The position numbers were made by a program, and so were the translations under genes. From the NCBI GenBank assembly GCA_902796695.1, contig CADBQE010000203.1, positions 1 to 8,128 on the forward strand: a DNA stretch of 8,128 bases, read 5' to 3'. Within the stretch, counting starts at the first letter, position 1, and every line of letters begins with the position of its first letter. The DNA is from an uncultured Lachnospiraceae bacterium (GTDB lineage Bacteria; Bacillota; Clostridia; Lachnospirales; Lachnospiraceae). Under the pieces are notes generated by a model. That model made no database searches. It was given only the letters and a program-made list of their open reading frames with translations, and was not told the origin of the DNA. Positions 6,246 to 8,128 of the stretch are shown in pieces.

Positions 6246-7895
6246 TCAGACCTCCATGATGATCGGGATGATCATCGGACTGCGGCGCATCCGCTTCCAG
6301 AGGAAATCACTCAGGTCTTCCTTCATTTCGGTCTTGATGCGCGTCCAGTCGGTCACGCCCTGGGTCTGGCAGCGGATCACGGTGCCGTAGGCCACTTCAT
6401 GGGCTTCTTCCATCAGTTCTTCGGACTCCCGCACATATACGAAACCGCGCGTGATGATATCCGGTCCGGCGATCAGCTGGCCGCTGCCGTGCTCGAAGAC
6501 GGAGACCAGGATAATGATGCCGTGCTGCGCCAGATACTGGCGGTCGCGCAGCACGATATTGCCCACGTCGCCGACGCCGAGCCCGTCTACCAGGACCCGT
6601 CCGCTGGGGACTTTATCCACCACGCAGGCACTCTCCTCGTCCAGCTCCAGCACATCGCCGGCTTCCAGCAGGAAGATGTTTTCCCGCGGAATGCCCAGCG
6701 AGGCGGCAATGCCGGCCTGCGCGGTCCGGTGGCGGAATTCGCCGTGCAGCGGGATCGCGTAGCGGGGCTTGGTCAGGGAATAGATCAGCTTCATTTCTTC
6801 CTGACAGGCGTGGCCGGATACGTGCACGTCCTGGAAAATGACTTTGGCGCCCTGGGATTCCAGTTCGTTGATGACTTTATAAACGGCTTTTTCATTGCCG
6901 GGAATAGGCGTGGAGCTCAGAATAATGACGTCCGAGGAGTCAATGGTCACCTTCCGGTGAATGCTGGCAGCCATGCGCGGCAGAGAGGCCATGGCTTCGC
7001 CCTGGGAGCCGGTCGTGATCAGGACAACCTTCTCGCGCGGATAATCCGCCAGTTCCTCCAGCGTGATCATGGTCCCTTCGGGGATATCGATATAGCCGAC
7101 TTCCGAAGCCGTGCCCAGCACGCGGATCATGCTGCGTCCGTCCACGGCCACCTTCCGGCCGTGCTGGACCGCCGCGTTGATGATCTGCTGCACGCGGTCC
7201 ACGTTGGATGAGAACGTTGCCACGATGATGCGGCTTTCCGCATTGTCGTCAAAAATCTGATGGATCGTGCGGCCCACGCTGCTCTCCGACTGGGTGAAGC
7301 CTTCCTTCAGCGCATTGGTGGAATCGCACAGCAGGGCCAGAACGCCCTGATTGCCCAGCTCCGCGAAGCGGGCCAGGTTGATGGGATCGCCGAAGACCGG
7401 CGTATAGTCCACTTTGAAGTCGCCGGTATGGACCACGGTCCCGGCCGGCGTGGTGATGGCAAACGCGCAGGAGTCCGCGATGCTGTGGTTGACGCGGATA
7501 AATTCCACGCGGAAGCGGCCCGCGGTCACGGTCTGGCCGTAGCGGACGATCTTCCGCTTGGCCATGTTTTCCATGCCCAGCTCTTCCAGCTTGCCGTCGA
7601 TCAGGGCCATGCTCAGCTTGGTGCCGTAGATCGGAACGTTGATCTTCCGCAGCACGTAGGGCAGAGCGCCGATATGGTCTTCGTGCCCGTGCGTGATAAA
7701 GAACCCACGGACACGTTCGATATTGTCTTCCAGATACCGCACGTCCGGAATGACCAGGTCGATCCCCAGCATATCGTCGCTGGGAAAAGCCAGGCCGCAG
7801 TCTACGACGATGATGTCATCTTCGTATTCGAAAGCGGTAATATTCATGCCGATCTGATCAAGCCCGCCCAGGGGAATGATCCGAAGTTTGCTCAT
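6246..7895 (-). CDS. rnj: Ribonuclease J
   Basis: RNase J is a metallo-beta-lactamase/beta-CASP nuclease with 5'-to-3' exonuclease and endonuclease activity. It acts in mRNA turnover and rRNA maturation in Firmicutes. The 549-residue length matches Bacillus RNase J1 and J2 (about 555). Metal ligands are visible: HGHEDH (H69, H71, D73, H74), H137 in NHSIADS, D159 in HTGDFK, and H384 in PLHGEFRH. The beta-CASP part shows D191-S-T, TTGSQGE (294-300) and HVSGHACQEE (358-367), which helps bind the RNA 5' end. A C-terminal domain from about 450 completes the protein. The full catalytic set suggests an active, J1-like enzyme. The ATG at 7895-7893 follows a strong AGGAGG (7906-7901) with 5-nt spacing. 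The last codons (ATG GAG GTC) contain the ribosome site of the next gene, 1 bp downstream. Confidence 0.97.
   Translation of the reverse strand: MSKLRIIPLGGLDQIGMNITAFEYEDDIIVVDCGLAFPSDDMLGIDLVIPDVRYLEDNIERVRGFFITHGHEDHIGALPYVLRKINVPIYGTKLSMALIDGKLEELGMENMAKRKIVRYGQTVTAGRFRVEFIRVNHSIADSCAFAITTPAGTVVHTGDFKVDYTPVFGDPINLARFAELGNQGVLALLCDSTNALKEGFTQSESSVGRTIHQIFDDNAESRIIVATFSSNVDRVQQIINAAVQHGRKVAVDGRSMIRVLGTASEVGYIDIPEGTMITLEELADYPREKVVLITTGSQGEAMASLPRMAASIHRKVTIDSSDVIILSSTPIPGNEKAVYKVINELESQGAKVIFQDVHVSGHACQEEMKLIYSLTKPRYAIPLHGEFRHRTAQAGIAASLGIPRENIFLLEAGDVLELDEESACVVDKVPSGRVLVDGLGVGDVGNIVLRDRQYLAQHGIIILVSVFEHGSGQLIAGPDIITRGFVYVRESEELMEEAHEVAYGTVIRCQTQGVTDWTRIKTEMKEDLSDFLWKRMRRSPMIIPIIMEV
6251..6255 (-). 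promoter_or_regulatory. Ribosome binding site that sets the TTG start of the MltG-like gene
   Basis: GGAGG is formed by the last codons of rnj (ATG GAG GTC TGA) and lies 6 nt before the TTG at 6244-6242. In this frame a TGA stop lies upstream with no ATG between it and the TTG, so this site decides the start and ties the gene's translation to the end of rnj. Confidence 0.75.
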
Positions 7896-7907
7896 AGGCT
7901 CCTCCTG

Positions 7908-8128
7908 TTATTCGTATTCAATGTCAATGCCGTCGGTCTGTTCTCCGAAGATACTGGCGAGATGATCCAGGAGCACGTCATCTTCCACCATTTCATAAAC
8001 CAGTTCTTTGTCGTCCGCACCGGTCAGTTCTTCCAGGATATAGCAGTCGCCGTCGCCTTCTTCCGCGTCGGTGACAAGCAGAAAGGAACGGCCGGTCAGT
8101 CTGGTGCTGTCCAGAACATAAAAGGAAA
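7908..8128 (-). CDS. DUF1292 family protein, C-terminal part
   Basis: The C-terminal 72 codons of a gene that begins beyond the right edge end at TAA 7910-7908. The translated part contains FYVLDSTRLTGRSFLLVTD, then CYILEELTG, then ELVYEMVEDD and a tail ending DIEYE. This pattern of a short beta-rich core (about 30 residues of it hydrophobic/acidic alternation) followed by a very acidic end matches DUF1292, a small protein family of about 85-110 residues common in Clostridia and Bacilli. Its molecular function is unknown; it is often found near ruvX (yrrK) and the alaS region and, as here, upstream of rnj or mltG. The strong RNase J ribosome site lies in the 12-bp gap after its stop, which suggests co-transcription. 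No cysteine cluster or other catalytic motif is visible. Confidence 0.8.
   Translation of the reverse strand, partial: SFYVLDSTRLTGRSFLLVTDAEEGDGDCYILEELTGADDKELVYEMVEDDVLLDHLASIFGEQTDGIDIEYE

Noticed and set aside
6219..7211. Plus-strand open frame of 330 codons antisense to RNase J
   Set aside because: RNase J on the other strand carries every family motif. The antisense translation is low-information and has no ribosome site that I could see.
1..8128. Mobile elements, CRISPR arrays, tRNA/rRNA genes, riboswitches or a novel defence-type system
   Set aside because: The DNA is almost fully occupied by conserved genes with gaps of 30 bp or less; I saw no arrays of repeats, transposase, integrase or structured leader.

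Overview
The window holds one tightly packed minus-strand gene cluster that meets the tail of a plus-strand lexA gene at its left edge. G+C content looks fairly high by eye (not computed). The gene content points to a Bacillota/Clostridia bacterium, most likely a Lachnospiraceae-type anaerobe. The evidence is the Firmicutes-style LexA C-terminus, an RNase J next to a DUF1292 gene, a short MltG-like protein, a U32 (TrhP-type) protein, and an M16C presequence-protease-like peptidase beside era and recO. The assignment comes from gene content and recalled family sequences; no search was run.

In transcription order (right to left) the minus strand carries: the C-terminal part of a DUF1292 gene (8128-7908); RNase J (7895-6246); a 135-residue membrane protein resembling only the N-terminal LysM-like part of MltG (6244-5837, TTG start); a U32 iron-sulfur protein related to the tRNA hydroxylase TrhP (5828-4602); a 968-residue M16C metallopeptidase (4605-1699); Era (1668-784); and RecO (787-128). 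Gaps are 12, 1, 8, -4, 30 and -4 bp. The two -4 values are ATGA stop/start overlaps. No gap has room for an ordinary promoter, so the cluster is probably transcribed from a promoter beyond the right edge. On the plus strand, the last 37 codons of lexA end at 115, tail to tail with recO and 12 bp from its stop.

Functionally, much of the cluster concerns RNA and translation: RNA decay (RNase J), wobble-uridine hydroxylation (U32/TrhP-like) and 30S maturation (Era). It also holds a cell-wall-related membrane protein, a cytosolic oligopeptidase and a recombination mediator, with the SOS repressor next door.

This is conserved housekeeping DNA. I see no mobile element, CRISPR array, tRNA/rRNA gene or obvious novel system. 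The points most worth a second look are a RecO without its zinc-binding cysteines, an MltG-like protein without the catalytic domain, a perfect 10-bp hairpin near the start of that gene, and a single U32 gene without the trmR methyltransferase that sits at the comparable Bacillus locus.
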